Shown: piece by piece, positions 31,603 to 39,723 of the stretch
Layout of the letters: every line of letters starts with the position of its first letter
How positions within the stretch are numbered: the stretch's first letter is position 1
NCBI RefSeq assembly: GCF_030123505.1
Contig: NZ_CP126115.1
Span: forward strand, 4,478,001 to 4,542,000
From: Neobacillus sp. YX16
GTDB lineage: Bacteria; Bacillota; Bacilli; Bacillales; Cytobacillaceae
Length of the DNA stretch: 64,000 bases
Direction of reading: 5' to 3'
Translations under genes and position numbers: made by a program
Notes under the pieces: generated by a model
What the model was told of the DNA's origin: nothing
Database searches by the model: none
What the model saw: only the letters and a program-made list of their open reading frames with translations

Positions 31603-32106
31603 CTAAAGATACTTTTTGCGTTCTTCTTCAATCATAGATGAGAGAATTTCTTCTTCCACCTCATCCTTTTCGATTTCATTGTCCAGGGTTAATTCATCCG
31701 TTCCTTTTTTCTTCACCCATTTACGAATGATGAAGTATACTGCCACACCTGCTATAGCCAAAGCCGCAAAAGGCATTATCCAAGCAACTAAACTGAACCC
31801 GCTTTTTTCTGGGGCAGTTAAAATTTCTTCACCGTAAATATTGACATAGTATTCACGAATCTTGTCTTTATCCCAGCCCTTATTCATCATTCCAACGATG
31901 TCTTCCTTAAACCCAATTGTAAGATTACAAGTCTTAGGATCGCATTCAAAATGGTCTTGACCACAGCCGCAGGTACACATGAATTGAGACGCAGCTGCTT
32001 CGAATTCCTTAGATTTGTAATCGAACTCTTTTGCCTCTACTTGAAAAATCGATGCCTGAAAAATAAAGGCTATTAGAAGGAGTCCAATATAAATTTTATT
32101 TTTCAC
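31603..32106 (-). CDS. ccmH: CcmH-like cytochrome c maturation protein
   Basis: 167 residues: signal sequence (to about 25), a small outward-facing domain, one membrane helix (about 103-122) and an acidic cytoplasmic tail. The thiol site is the unusual cluster MCTCGCGQDHFECDPKTC (Cys44, 46, 48, 55, 60) instead of the usual LRCxxC; the following helical hairpin ends MMNKGWDKDKIREYYVNIYG, typical of CcmH/NrfF. GTG 32106 is preferred over earlier codons in the frame, because GAGGTG lies 8 bases upstream and the signal peptide then starts correctly. It begins one base after the ccmF stop. Confidence 0.88.
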   Translation of the reverse strand: MKNKIYIGLLLIAFIFQASIFQVEAKEFDYKSKEFEAAASQFMCTCGCGQDHFECDPKTCNLTIGFKEDIVGMMNKGWDKDKIREYYVNIYGEEILTAPEKSGFSLVAWIMPFAALAIAGVAVYFIIRKWVKKKGTDELTLDNEIEKDEVEEEILSSMIEEERKKYL

Positions 32107-32107
32107 A

Positions 32108-34090
32108 TTAAGACACCTCTTTGCGTACTCCCGTGTATCTTGGAGTAATATTTTGATATTTTCCATTCCACACTGCAAACAGTGATCCGATAACAATCAT
32201 AAAGGATCCAATCCATAGCCAAGCAATCATTGGATTAACTTTTACAATAAAGGTTGCTTTTCCATCATCTTCCCAATCACTTAATACAACGTATAAATCC
32301 TCTTTTAAGGATGTGATTAGTCCAACTTCTGATGATGGCTGGTCCCAGTTGCCATAGAATACTTTTTCAGGCTGGATATTTCCAATACGTTTACCGTTTT
32401 TGAAAACTGTCATTTCCGCATAAACGATATCATTAATACCTTCCTTTTTTTGATCAAGACGCTCGTAATTAATACGGTAATCCTTCAATTCAATGGAATC
32501 CCCTAAGTTTACTGTTTTCATAGTTTGTACATCATAGTTTTGCGAACCGATAATACCCATTGCGATAAACGCTATACCAATATGGACAATGTAACCCCCA
32601 TAGCGCCTGCGGTTTTTTGTCATCAAGCGATAAAGTGAAAGATAAACTTTTTCACTTGTCATTTTCCTTCTTGCTTTAACTCCACGATAAAACTCAAGGA
32701 AGTGAGTAATGAAGAGAAGAACAATAACTCCAAAGCCAATAACTGCCCAAGCTTTTTGTATTCCAAGTACAACCATTAAAGCCATTGCTGCAACGGCAAG
32801 AATTGCTGGAATAAGGAAGTTTTTCTTTAAGTTTTTTAATGATGACCTTTGCCATGCAAGTAATGGACATACCGCCATTAAAAACATCATAGATAATAGA
32901 ATTGGAGCTTGAACGGTATTAAAGAATGGCATCCCTACTGTAACCTTTGTACCGCGTACAGCTTCTGATACTAATGGGAATACTGTTCCCCAGAACACAC
33001 CAAACGCCGCTCCCACCAACAATAGGTTATTAATTAAGAAACTGCTTTCTTTTGAAATATAGGAATTGAACTCACCTGCACTACGTTTAAGCAGATTGTA
33101 CCGGCTCATTAAGACATACAATGCCCCAATAACCATTACACCCATAAAGATTAGGAAGTATAATCCTAGATTTGAGTTGGCAAATGCGTGAACCGATGTA
33201 AGAACACCACTTCGTACAAGGAATGTTCCAAATAATGTTAATGCATAAGAAGTAATGATTAAGCTTATGTTCCAAATCTTTAACATGTTTTTCCGTTCTT
33301 GAATCATAACTGAGTGTAAGAACGCAGTTGCTGTTAACCATGGCATGAAGGATGCATTTTCAACTGGATCCCATGCCCAGTAACCGCCCCAGCCAAGCTC
33401 GATATAAGCCCACTGGCCGCCAAATATATTACCTAGACTTAAAAACAACCAAGCAATAATAGTCCAGCGTCTAGTCATTTTAATCCAGAAGTCATCCACG
33501 TTTTTCAATAAAAGTGCTGCCATTGCAAAGGCAAATGGTATGGCGAGACCTACATAACCAAGGTAAAGTGTAACAGGATGGATAATCATTCCCGGGTTTT
33601 GCAGCATTGGGTTTAAACCATGACCTTCAATCGGAATTTGATCCAACAGTATAAATGGTTTTGCAACAAATCCAAGGATTAAAAAGAAGAATACGATATT
33701 TCCTAATAGAATGGCGGAAATATACGGAACCATTGGATTTCCTCTCATTTTGCGCGAGAAGGAAATCATTACAGTGTAAAGAACTAGGAAGAAAGTCCAT
33801 AATAGCAATGAGCCTGAATTCCCCGCCCAGAGTGCTGTGAGTTTGTAAATAATCGGAAGCTCACTGCTAGTGTAATCAGTAACATATTCATATTGAAATT
33901 GTGATGTAGCTAGCAAATAAAATAAGGACAGCATTGCCATAGAGGCGCAAACTAGGATAGCGATTACTCCACCCTTACCGCTATTAATTAATTTTTGATT
34001 TTTAGTGCTAATCCCCAGCGTGATGATGAGGAGTGAATAGATTGCAAGCGCTAGGCCTACATAAATTGTTGCATTAGCAAATAAGTACAT
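32108..34090 (-). CDS. ccmF: Cytochrome c heme lyase subunit CcmF
   Basis: 660-residue polytopic protein (about 15 helices). The WWD heme-binding segment WGGYWAWDPVENASFMPWL is intact, with conserved His residues around it, and the large C-terminal extracellular loop holds NPMIAWLWIGSFMIVIGSLF. CcmF ligates heme from CcmE to the CxxCH thiols. It is the largest gene of the operon, 15 bases behind ccmE. Confidence 0.96.
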   Translation of the reverse strand: MYLFANATIYVGLALAIYSLLIITLGISTKNQKLINSGKGGVIAILVCASMAMLSLFYLLATSQFQYEYVTDYTSSELPIIYKLTALWAGNSGSLLLWTFFLVLYTVMISFSRKMRGNPMVPYISAILLGNIVFFFLILGFVAKPFILLDQIPIEGHGLNPMLQNPGMIIHPVTLYLGYVGLAIPFAFAMAALLLKNVDDFWIKMTRRWTIIAWLFLSLGNIFGGQWAYIELGWGGYWAWDPVENASFMPWLTATAFLHSVMIQERKNMLKIWNISLIITSYALTLFGTFLVRSGVLTSVHAFANSNLGLYFLIFMGVMVIGALYVLMSRYNLLKRSAGEFNSYISKESSFLINNLLLVGAAFGVFWGTVFPLVSEAVRGTKVTVGMPFFNTVQAPILLSMMFLMAVCPLLAWQRSSLKNLKKNFLIPAILAVAAMALMVVLGIQKAWAVIGFGVIVLLFITHFLEFYRGVKARRKMTSEKVYLSLYRLMTKNRRRYGGYIVHIGIAFIAMGIIGSQNYDVQTMKTVNLGDSIELKDYRINYERLDQKKEGINDIVYAEMTVFKNGKRIGNIQPEKVFYGNWDQPSSEVGLITSLKEDLYVVLSDWEDDGKATFIVKVNPMIAWLWIGSFMIVIGSLFAVWNGKYQNITPRYTGVRKEVS

Positions 34091-34105
34091 ATCGTCACCT
34101 TCTTA

Positions 34106-34576
34106 TTATTTTGCCGTTTCTGGTTCTGTTGGTGGCTGATCTAATAACTTTTTATGCGCTTCTGGATCATAGTTTTCAACATCTTCACCCTCATATTTAG
34201 AAGGACATCTTGTTTTAACTGTTTCAGCGACAAATGTATTTTTCTTAGTAGGTGCGCCTTGGAGAATAACAATGACACCTTTAGAGAAGTTATCTGGCCT
34301 TGTGCCGTTATGGATAACATGCATTAGGTTTCCTTCGTTATCTTCTAAATCAAACTTCAATTCGATTTTATCTGGGTTCCATTTAATAGATTCTTCGATT
34401 AAAAGACCTTCTACCGTTACAAAATCATCTTTATGTTTTTCTTGGTTAGCCAAAAGCTCTTTCATCGTTAATTCGATGCCGCTTGATCCTGGTGTAGCTG
34501 CCATAAGTAAGAAAACGATTGCCCCTGCGATAATAAATCCACCTAGCATAACGATTGTGTTCTTTTTCACACCCAT
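34106..34576 (-). CDS. ccmE: Heme chaperone CcmE, Cys type (CxxxY)
   Basis: 156 residues: N-terminal membrane anchor (about 8-26) and an OB-fold domain (EGLLIEESIKWNPDKIEL, then IVILQGAPTKKNTFVAETV). At the position where classical CcmE has HxxxY the sequence is CPSKY (Cys124 to Tyr128), the rare CxxxY variant known from Desulfovibrio and archaea, where the Cys binds heme covalently. The C-terminal tail continues with PEAHKKLLDQPPTEPETAK. It lies between an unrecognised anchored protein and ccmF. Confidence 0.94.
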   Translation of the reverse strand: MGVKKNTIVMLGGFIIAGAIVFLLMAATPGSSGIELTMKELLANQEKHKDDFVTVEGLLIEESIKWNPDKIELKFDLEDNEGNLMHVIHNGTRPDNFSKGVIVILQGAPTKKNTFVAETVKTRCPSKYEGEDVENYDPEAHKKLLDQPPTEPETAK

Positions 34577-34584
34577 TCACCCCA

Positions 34585-35655
34585 TTAAATTAATTTTTTC
34601 ATTTCTTCATCGTAGGTTTCTTGATCAATCTTTCCAGTTAGAAGCTTTTTACGTAATTCCTTTTTATCGTCAACACTAATTGACTTCGTTTCTTTTTTAC
34701 CTTGTTGCTTTTTTGGGTGTTGAATCGCTGCTTTAGAACTAGGTGCTTTAGGTGCAGAATATGATTTTCCTTTTAACCCCAAGTAAATAAACACACCAGC
34801 TATGATGATGGCGATTCCAATTACGACTGCACCCCCAATTCCTATTATTGGCCTGTCAGAGTTACTGCCTGTTGTTGTGCTGCCGCTCTTACCATTAGTA
34901 AGTTGATCTGTTGCTGTACCATTAACACCAGTATGATTTTCATCATTGGGTGGTTGTTTCTCATTTATAGCGTCTAGAGTAGATTTGAAACCATCTTTTT
35001 GATAGGAAAATGAATATTTATAGCTTTCTCCTACTTTTACATTTTTGTATTGGTAATAGAACAGCTCTTCACCATATTCACTTTTCGTATTGTTTGGCGC
35101 CTTCGGCTCTAATGTAATCTCTTTTGCCTCCATTGGAGCATAGAAGATTACATCTAATGTTCCAATCTCTGTTGGGTTACTATATTCGTATGTAAAGCTT
35201 CTTTTATCCTTTACATCTACTGCGCTCGTATAATACTCGACAACGAATCTATATGATTCATTATTCTTAATTGCTTTTGAAGGTTTCCAAGAAATAGTTC
35301 CCTTTTCCTTATCTACATCAAATGGCCGTTGTACTTCGGGCTTATTGTCTTCAGGAAATTCAGCAACTAAGTACGCTTGGAAGCCTTTTTCACTAGCTGG
35401 AACAGCCAATTCAACTTTCCCATCAAAATCTTGCCCGCTTTTGTTTGTAAAAGTTCCATATTGTCCCACTAGTAAAGATGGGGTATCTTTTTCCCAACCT
35501 TCAGGATAATCAAACTCTGGCATTACCTGAATTTGCATCTCCGTATAGGGAAACTTCTCTGGCTGAAAGGTTGTTTCGGCCATAGCGTTTGAAATGATAA
35601 AACTTGATAAGAATGAGGTAATTACAAATAAAGCCAACAACTTTTTTTTAAGCAT
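34585..35655 (-). CDS. Unrecognised secreted, membrane-anchored protein heading the ccm operon
   Basis: 356 residues: signal peptide (to about 26), a beta-rich extracellular domain (about 28-215) with repeated aromatic segments such as EEYYTS-like VVEYYTSAVDVKDKRSF, a Gly/Ser/Thr linker, a membrane helix (about 270-292), and a basic tail ending in a SHOCT-like KKELRKKLLTGKIDQETYDE. I cannot name the extracellular domain. Its architecture mirrors the protein at 30221-31216. It starts the ccm operon, 8 bases before ccmE, so a role in cytochrome maturation is likely but inferred. Confidence 0.8.
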   Translation of the reverse strand: MLKKKLLALFVITSFLSSFIISNAMAETTFQPEKFPYTEMQIQVMPEFDYPEGWEKDTPSLLVGQYGTFTNKSGQDFDGKVELAVPASEKGFQAYLVAEFPEDNKPEVQRPFDVDKEKGTISWKPSKAIKNNESYRFVVEYYTSAVDVKDKRSFTYEYSNPTEIGTLDVIFYAPMEAKEITLEPKAPNNTKSEYGEELFYYQYKNVKVGESYKYSFSYQKDGFKSTLDAINEKQPPNDENHTGVNGTATDQLTNGKSGSTTTGSNSDRPIIGIGGAVVIGIAIIIAGVFIYLGLKGKSYSAPKAPSSKAAIQHPKKQQGKKETKSISVDDKKELRKKLLTGKIDQETYDEEMKKLI

Positions 35656-35820
35656 GTTAATCCTCCTTGAGCTCCTATAAAAAGCTATTTTTCACTATAG
35701 CCCTCTTTGAAATAAATATAATATTAATCATCTGTGGATAGTTGATTCACTTATGAACATTTTGTAAAAGGGTTATAAACGTTACGTTTTTGTCAAAAAA
35801 TGCCCACAGAATGTTCACAT

Positions 35821-35848
35821 TTATCACCCTGCCATAGTTATCACCCTG
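35821..35848. repeat. Direct repeat TTATCACCCTG x2 before the ccm operon
   Basis: TTATCACCCTG occurs at 35821-35831 and again at 35838-35848, a period of 17 bases. It lies in the 317-base gap between the ccm operon start and the cytochrome c terminator. The minus strand of the gap also has ResD-like stretches (AATGTGAAC, TAAGTGAAT). No gene is seen in this gap. Confidence 0.4.
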
Positions 35849-35938
35849 TTTTTATATATCCCAACTAGTACTATAACCCCAAACCCATTTACCTAATTGG
35901 CATGAAAATGAACGTTTTGTTAATTAATTTGCATACTA

Positions 35939-35969
35939 AAAAACCCTGAATCCGAAGATCCAGGGTTTT
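35939..35969 (-). terminator. Terminator behind the cytochrome c gene
   Basis: On the minus strand AAAACCCTG-GATC, loop TTCG, GAT-CAGGGTTTTTT. It separates the selenoprotein-cytochrome unit from the ccm operon. Confidence 0.88.
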
Positions 35970-35972
35970 CCG

Positions 35973-36626
35973 TTATTTTCCTTCTAATGAACGGATATAG
36001 GTTACAATATCCGTAATTTCTTCTTTCTCAAGCTGTCTTACTCCATCAAGACCCTTTAATGACGCTGCCATTCTAGTATCGTCGCGGCCATATGCTGTAC
36101 CAATCCAAATTTGCTTATCCGTAGTAAATTTCAAGAATTGTGGATTTGATAGAGCTGTTCCCATCTTTAATTTACCGCTGCCTGCTTCGCCATGACAGTT
36201 AATGCAATATAAATTATATAATTTTTCACCATTAACAATATTACCTGCAATTGTTTTAGGAACCTCAAAATCGATTTCTTCAGACTGCCAATTCCTAATA
36301 TAAGCAACAACATTATTTAATTCATCCTCTGAAAGTCTTGGTCCATAGCTTGGCATTCCTGTACCTTCTCTGCCAACTTTTACACTATTGAAAATGTCTT
36401 TGTTACTAACAGCATTTAAATACTGTTGATTATTAATGGCCGTGCCCGCATTTTTACCTTCACCTTTTCCATTTTCACCATGGCAAATCAGGCACTGCTT
36501 GTTATAAATCTTTTCACCTGCGGCAATAGCTTCACCATTCTTGCTGTTAAAAATATCACTATTAACGATACAAATAATAATGCCTATAAAGATAATGATG
36601 TAAAGGCCATAAAGTATTTTTTTCAT
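35973..36626 (-). CDS. Membrane-anchored diheme cytochrome c
   Basis: 217 residues: an uncleaved N-terminal membrane helix (about 4-21) and two class I cytochrome c domains. Heme sites are CLICH (about 45-49) and CINCH (about 141-145), with likely axial methionines in EGTGMPSYGP and DDTRMAASLKG. It is an electron carrier on the outer face of the membrane and an obvious client of the Ccm system. ATG 36626 lies 10 bases behind the stop of the selenoprotein frame, so the two are probably one transcript. Its partner oxidase or reductase is not in this window. Confidence 0.94.
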   Translation of the reverse strand: MKKILYGLYIIIFIGIIICIVNSDIFNSKNGEAIAAGEKIYNKQCLICHGENGKGEGKNAGTAINNQQYLNAVSNKDIFNSVKVGREGTGMPSYGPRLSEDELNNVVAYIRNWQSEEIDFEVPKTIAGNIVNGEKLYNLYCINCHGEAGSGKLKMGTALSNPQFLKFTTDKQIWIGTAYGRDDTRMAASLKGLDGVRQLEKEEITDIVTYIRSLEGK

Positions 36627-36636
36627 AGGTTATCCC

Positions 36637-37086
36637 TTACTTAGGTTCTGGCGTCGGAGTTGGCTCCCCAAAATCTTGATACTTCGTAGTGATTAAGTCA
36701 TATATTTTCTTAGGGCTTTTACCGTCTAAATGCATCTCTACCGCCTCCCGGGCGATATCTATACAGACGTCTCAGGATATACTCATTGAATCCCAGCCGG
36801 TAACGGCATTGTCTTCTCCAAATGAATCAATATAGCAATCCAGATTACTTTCATGCCCATCTTGTGCATAACAGCCGCAATAACAAGGAACACCTGCTAC
36901 TACTTCTGGGTAGTTCGATACCATAGCGTACGTTTCCTGAATTAAATCAGAAGAGTTTAAAACATAATCTGGTAATGGTAAATGCTTTTTATCTAAAGTC
37001 ACATCCGTCTCCTTGGAGTTACCGCAGGCTGCAATTAGTAGACCAATAGCCGTACAGAGAAACAAGAGAGAGAGAATTTTTTTCAT
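36637..37086 (-). CDS. PCYCGC-motif lipoprotein, probable selenoprotein (in-frame UGA)
   Basis: A 149-residue lipoprotein if UGA at 36774-36772 is read as selenocysteine (residue 105). Residues 1-20 are a lipoprotein signal with LIAAC (Cys21). The family motif VPCYCGC (Cys68, 70, 72) is followed by QDGHESNLDC (Cys84). The frame reaches WDSMSIS, then UGA, then DVCIDIAREAVEMHLDGKSP and a further 24 codons ending TPTPEPK-stop. In PCYCGC proteins I recall, a Cys occupies the UGA position, so the site reads UxxC instead of CxxC. A SECIS-like hairpin lies 21 bases after the UGA, and the extended frame ends 10 bases before the cytochrome gene. Simple truncation after residue 104 is the alternative. 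Confidence 0.85.
36731..36765 (-). promoter_or_regulatory. Bacterial SECIS-like hairpin
   Basis: Read on the minus strand: a 5-bp lower stem TGTAT/ATGCA, a symmetric AGA/GAG internal loop, a 7-bp upper stem TATCGCC/GGCGGTA and the apical loop CGGGA. The loop begins 21 bases after the UGA and has G at position 2, which fits the bacterial SECIS rules (distance roughly 16-37 bases, G early in a small loop). Confidence 0.75.
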
Positions 37087-37178
37087 TGCTGTGTCACCCC
37101 TTTTGTTTATATGTTTGTAATTCTACTTAATTTTAGCAAAAACTAATCAGCTAAATAGAAACTAATTATTACTATTTA

Positions 37179-37191
37179 GTGAAGTTTTCAC
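37179..37191. promoter_or_regulatory. Palindrome GTGAA-GTT-TTCAC upstream of the selenoprotein gene
   Basis: Perfect 5-bp inverted repeat about 95 bases before the start codon. On the minus strand it reads TTGTGAAAACTTCACT, resembling FNR sites (TGTGA-N6-TCACA, here one base short) or ResD half-sites (TTGTGAA). An oxygen- or respiration-linked regulator is inferred. Confidence 0.35.
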
Positions 37192-37230
37192 AATAGGGAA
37201 AGTAATAAACTTTTCACCATAAATAAACAA

Positions 37231-37267
37231 AAAAAACTAAGGCCATCCATTCAGGCCTTAGTTTTTT
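37231..37267 (-). terminator. Terminator of efp
   Basis: AAAAACTAAGGCC, 9-base loop, GGCCTTAGTTTTTT on the minus strand, directly behind efp. Confidence 0.9.
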
Positions 37268-37277
37268 GGGAACTATT

Positions 37278-37841
37278 TTATTGTGCACGAGAAACATAAG
37301 ATGCTTCAGTTGTATTGATAATTAATTTATCACCTTGATTAACAAAGAAAGGAACTTGAACTGTAAGTCCTGTTTCAAGGGTTGCAGACTTGGTTCCACC
37401 TGAAGAAGTATCACCTTTTATGCCTGGCTCTGTTTCAGTAACTTCAAGCACAACAGTATTTGGCAGTTCTACACCAAGTGTTTCATAGTTAAACATCATG
37501 ATGTGGACTTCCATGTTCTCTTTTAAAAACTTTAATTCATATTCGATATTGTTTGCTGGCAGCTCAACCTGCTCGTATGATTCCATATCCATAAAAATAT
37601 GCTGATCGCCGCTTGCATATAGATACTGCATTTTACGATTATCAATTTGTGCTTTTTCAACTTTCTCACCAGCACGGAACGTTTTTTCTTGAATCGCACC
37701 ATTACGAAGGTTACGAAGCTTAGAGCGAACAAACGCCGCTCCTTTACCTGGTTTTACATGTTGGAAATCAAGAACGCGCCAAAGACCGCCATCCACTTCA
37801 ATTGTCAATCCTGTTTTAAAATCATTAACAGAAATACTCAT
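37278..37841 (-). CDS. efp: Elongation factor P
   Basis: Rescues ribosomes stalled at polyproline; 187 residues in three beta-barrel domains. The tip loop [18 protein letters not shown] holds the lysine that is modified in Bacillus. The C-terminal signature [18 protein letters not shown] is intact. ATG 37841 has AGGAGGATAAAAC upstream. It follows pepQ by 20 bases, as in B. subtilis (yqhT-efp). Confidence 0.97.
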   Translation of the reverse strand: MSISVNDFKTGLTIEVDGGLWRVLDFQHVKPGKGAAFVRSKLRNLRNGAIQEKTFRAGEKVEKAQIDNRKMQYLYASGDQHIFMDMESYEQVELPANNIEYELKFLKENMEVHIMMFNYETLGVELPNTVVLEVTETEPGIKGDTSSGGTKSATLETGLTVQVPFFVNQGDKLIINTTEASYVSRAQ

Positions 37842-37861
37842 GTTTTATCCTCCTATGTCTA

Positions 37862-38923
37862 TTACAAAATGATAAGTTCTTTTGTAGAATGAGTAAAAGC
37901 TTCGTTATGGTCTTTCGTAATGAGAGTATCATCCTCAATCCGGACCCCGCCAAGACCTGGTATGTAGATACCTGGTTCAACAGTAACAATCATGCCTGGT
38001 TCTAGAACCATATCTGAACGCATAGAAAGCGTTGGACCTTCATGGACTTCAAGACCAATCCCGTGACCGGTTGAATGACCAAAGTATTCTCCATAACCCT
38101 TTTCTGTTATGTAATCTCTGGTAAGTGCATCTGCCTCTTTACCTGTCATTCCAGGCTTTATACCAGCCATTCCTCTAACCTGCGCTTCTAGAACAACGTC
38201 GTATATCTCCTTCAGCTTTGCCTCAGGTTCTCCCACTGATACCGTTCTTGTAATATCAGATACATAACCGTTATAATAGGCACCAAAGTCCAAAGTTACA
38301 AAATCTCCTTTTTCAATGACTTTGTCACTTGCAACTCCATGTGGAAGAGCTGAACGATAACCTGACGCAACAATAATATCGAAAGAAGAAGATGTTGCTC
38401 CTGCTTTTCTCATAAAGAACTCTAATTCATTGGATACTTCAAGCTCCGTTTTTCCTGGTCGAATAACATCCAATATATGCTTAAATGCAGCGTCGGCAAT
38501 ATCCGCTGCTACCTTTAATATCTTAATCTCTGGTTCTGTCTTAATCAAGCGTAACTTTTCAATTACACCTGAAACAGGAACAAGTTCTGCTTCAACTTCT
38601 TTTTCATAAGCTTTATAGGTAGCAAATGATAAATGATCCTCTTCAAACCCAAGTTTTTTTATCCCAAGTATTTTTGCTTGCTTTGCAACCTCATCAACAA
38701 GTGTTCCGGTCATTTTAACAATCTCATAACCTTCGCATTGGTTTGAAGCTTGTTCAACATAACGGAAGTCCGTAATAAATTGTGCTTTGTCAGCACTAAT
38801 AAGAACTACCCCAGCCGAACCAGTAAAGTTTGTCATATAGCGACGGTTGAATTGACTTGCAATTAAAAAACCATCAATTCCATATGTAGAAAAACTTGAT
38901 CTTAATTTATCTATTTTTCCCAT
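37862..38923 (-). CDS. Xaa-Pro aminopeptidase/dipeptidase (YqhT)
   Basis: Metallopeptidase M24B of 353 residues, releasing residues next to proline. N-terminal creatinase-like domain (1-125) and pita-bread catalytic domain with metal ligands in VTLDFGAYYNGYVSDITRT, GHSTGHGIGLEVHEGP and IVTVEPGIYIPG. Directly upstream of efp, a conserved arrangement in Bacilli. Confidence 0.95.
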   Translation of the reverse strand: MGKIDKLRSSFSTYGIDGFLIASQFNRRYMTNFTGSAGVVLISADKAQFITDFRYVEQASNQCEGYEIVKMTGTLVDEVAKQAKILGIKKLGFEEDHLSFATYKAYEKEVEAELVPVSGVIEKLRLIKTEPEIKILKVAADIADAAFKHILDVIRPGKTELEVSNELEFFMRKAGATSSSFDIIVASGYRSALPHGVASDKVIEKGDFVTLDFGAYYNGYVSDITRTVSVGEPEAKLKEIYDVVLEAQVRGMAGIKPGMTGKEADALTRDYITEKGYGEYFGHSTGHGIGLEVHEGPTLSMRSDMVLEPGMIVTVEPGIYIPGLGGVRIEDDTLITKDHNEAFTHSTKELIIL

Positions 38924-39025
38924 CTTCTCCCACTCTCCCGTATGTAATCCAGTAACAAATATTGCTTTGTTCTATAATATCAAAAATATTTTAACACATC
39001 TCAGTCCATAAAGACTAATAAAGCG

Positions 39026-39523
39026 TTAAGAGGCTGTCTCATTTTCCTCCATTTGATTAATTTCATACTCATAGTTAATGGAATAACCAATAAATAAGCC
39101 ATAAACCAAATATAAACAAATCGAAGTAATGACCGTATCACGACTCAAGTCTAAAAACGGCTTCATTTCTGAAAAAATGGGATTCAACACTAAGTACACG
39201 ATTATGAAAAGTGCAATACCATATCCTAAGCCCAACCAAATACCATTAAATTTTTTTAGTGCAATAGAATAAACAAAAGCAGCACCAACCGATAAAATCC
39301 CAAGTAAAATAATAGATATGACAGTCCCCAGCCATTCATTTTTCCAATCCCCTAATGCCCATGGACCTAGTATGATATTAGGACGAATTTCAGTGAAATT
39401 GAAGTAGTATGCAAAAAAACCAATCGTCCCCCAAAATAGACCTCCAAACAAGCCCGTCCAAAATACGACAGTAACAAAAGACATTGGTTTTGGATAATTT
39501 GACTTTTCAGGCCTTTTAGCCAT
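39026..39523 (-). CDS. YqhR-like membrane protein
   Basis: 165 residues with four membrane helices (about 17-40, 63-87, 93-112 and 121-145) and short charged termini. It occupies the yqhR position, upstream of the pepQ-efp pair, and has the family's size and FWGTIGFFAYYFNFTEIRPN segment. Function unknown. ATG with ACAGGAGGTATTTA upstream. In B. subtilis aroQ and yqhQ also lie here; they are absent from this window. Confidence 0.85.
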   Translation of the reverse strand: MAKRPEKSNYPKPMSFVTVVFWTGLFGGLFWGTIGFFAYYFNFTEIRPNIILGPWALGDWKNEWLGTVISIILLGILSVGAAFVYSIALKKFNGIWLGLGYGIALFIIVYLVLNPIFSEMKPFLDLSRDTVITSICLYLVYGLFIGYSINYEYEINQMEENETAS

Positions 39524-39723
39524 ATTAAATACCTCCTGTTAAATTAGTGCCTTACCTGATATGTAATCAACCTTATTATGCCCTTCCCACCTCAATCACT
39601 TGCATAGAATAAATTTTTTAATTGGAAATATTATGTCATCCTAGAGGTTTTTTCATATATGAAGTAGAATTAAATTAAGTACATACCATTTTTCATATCT
39701 CTTTCAAATTAAAATATCTCTTA

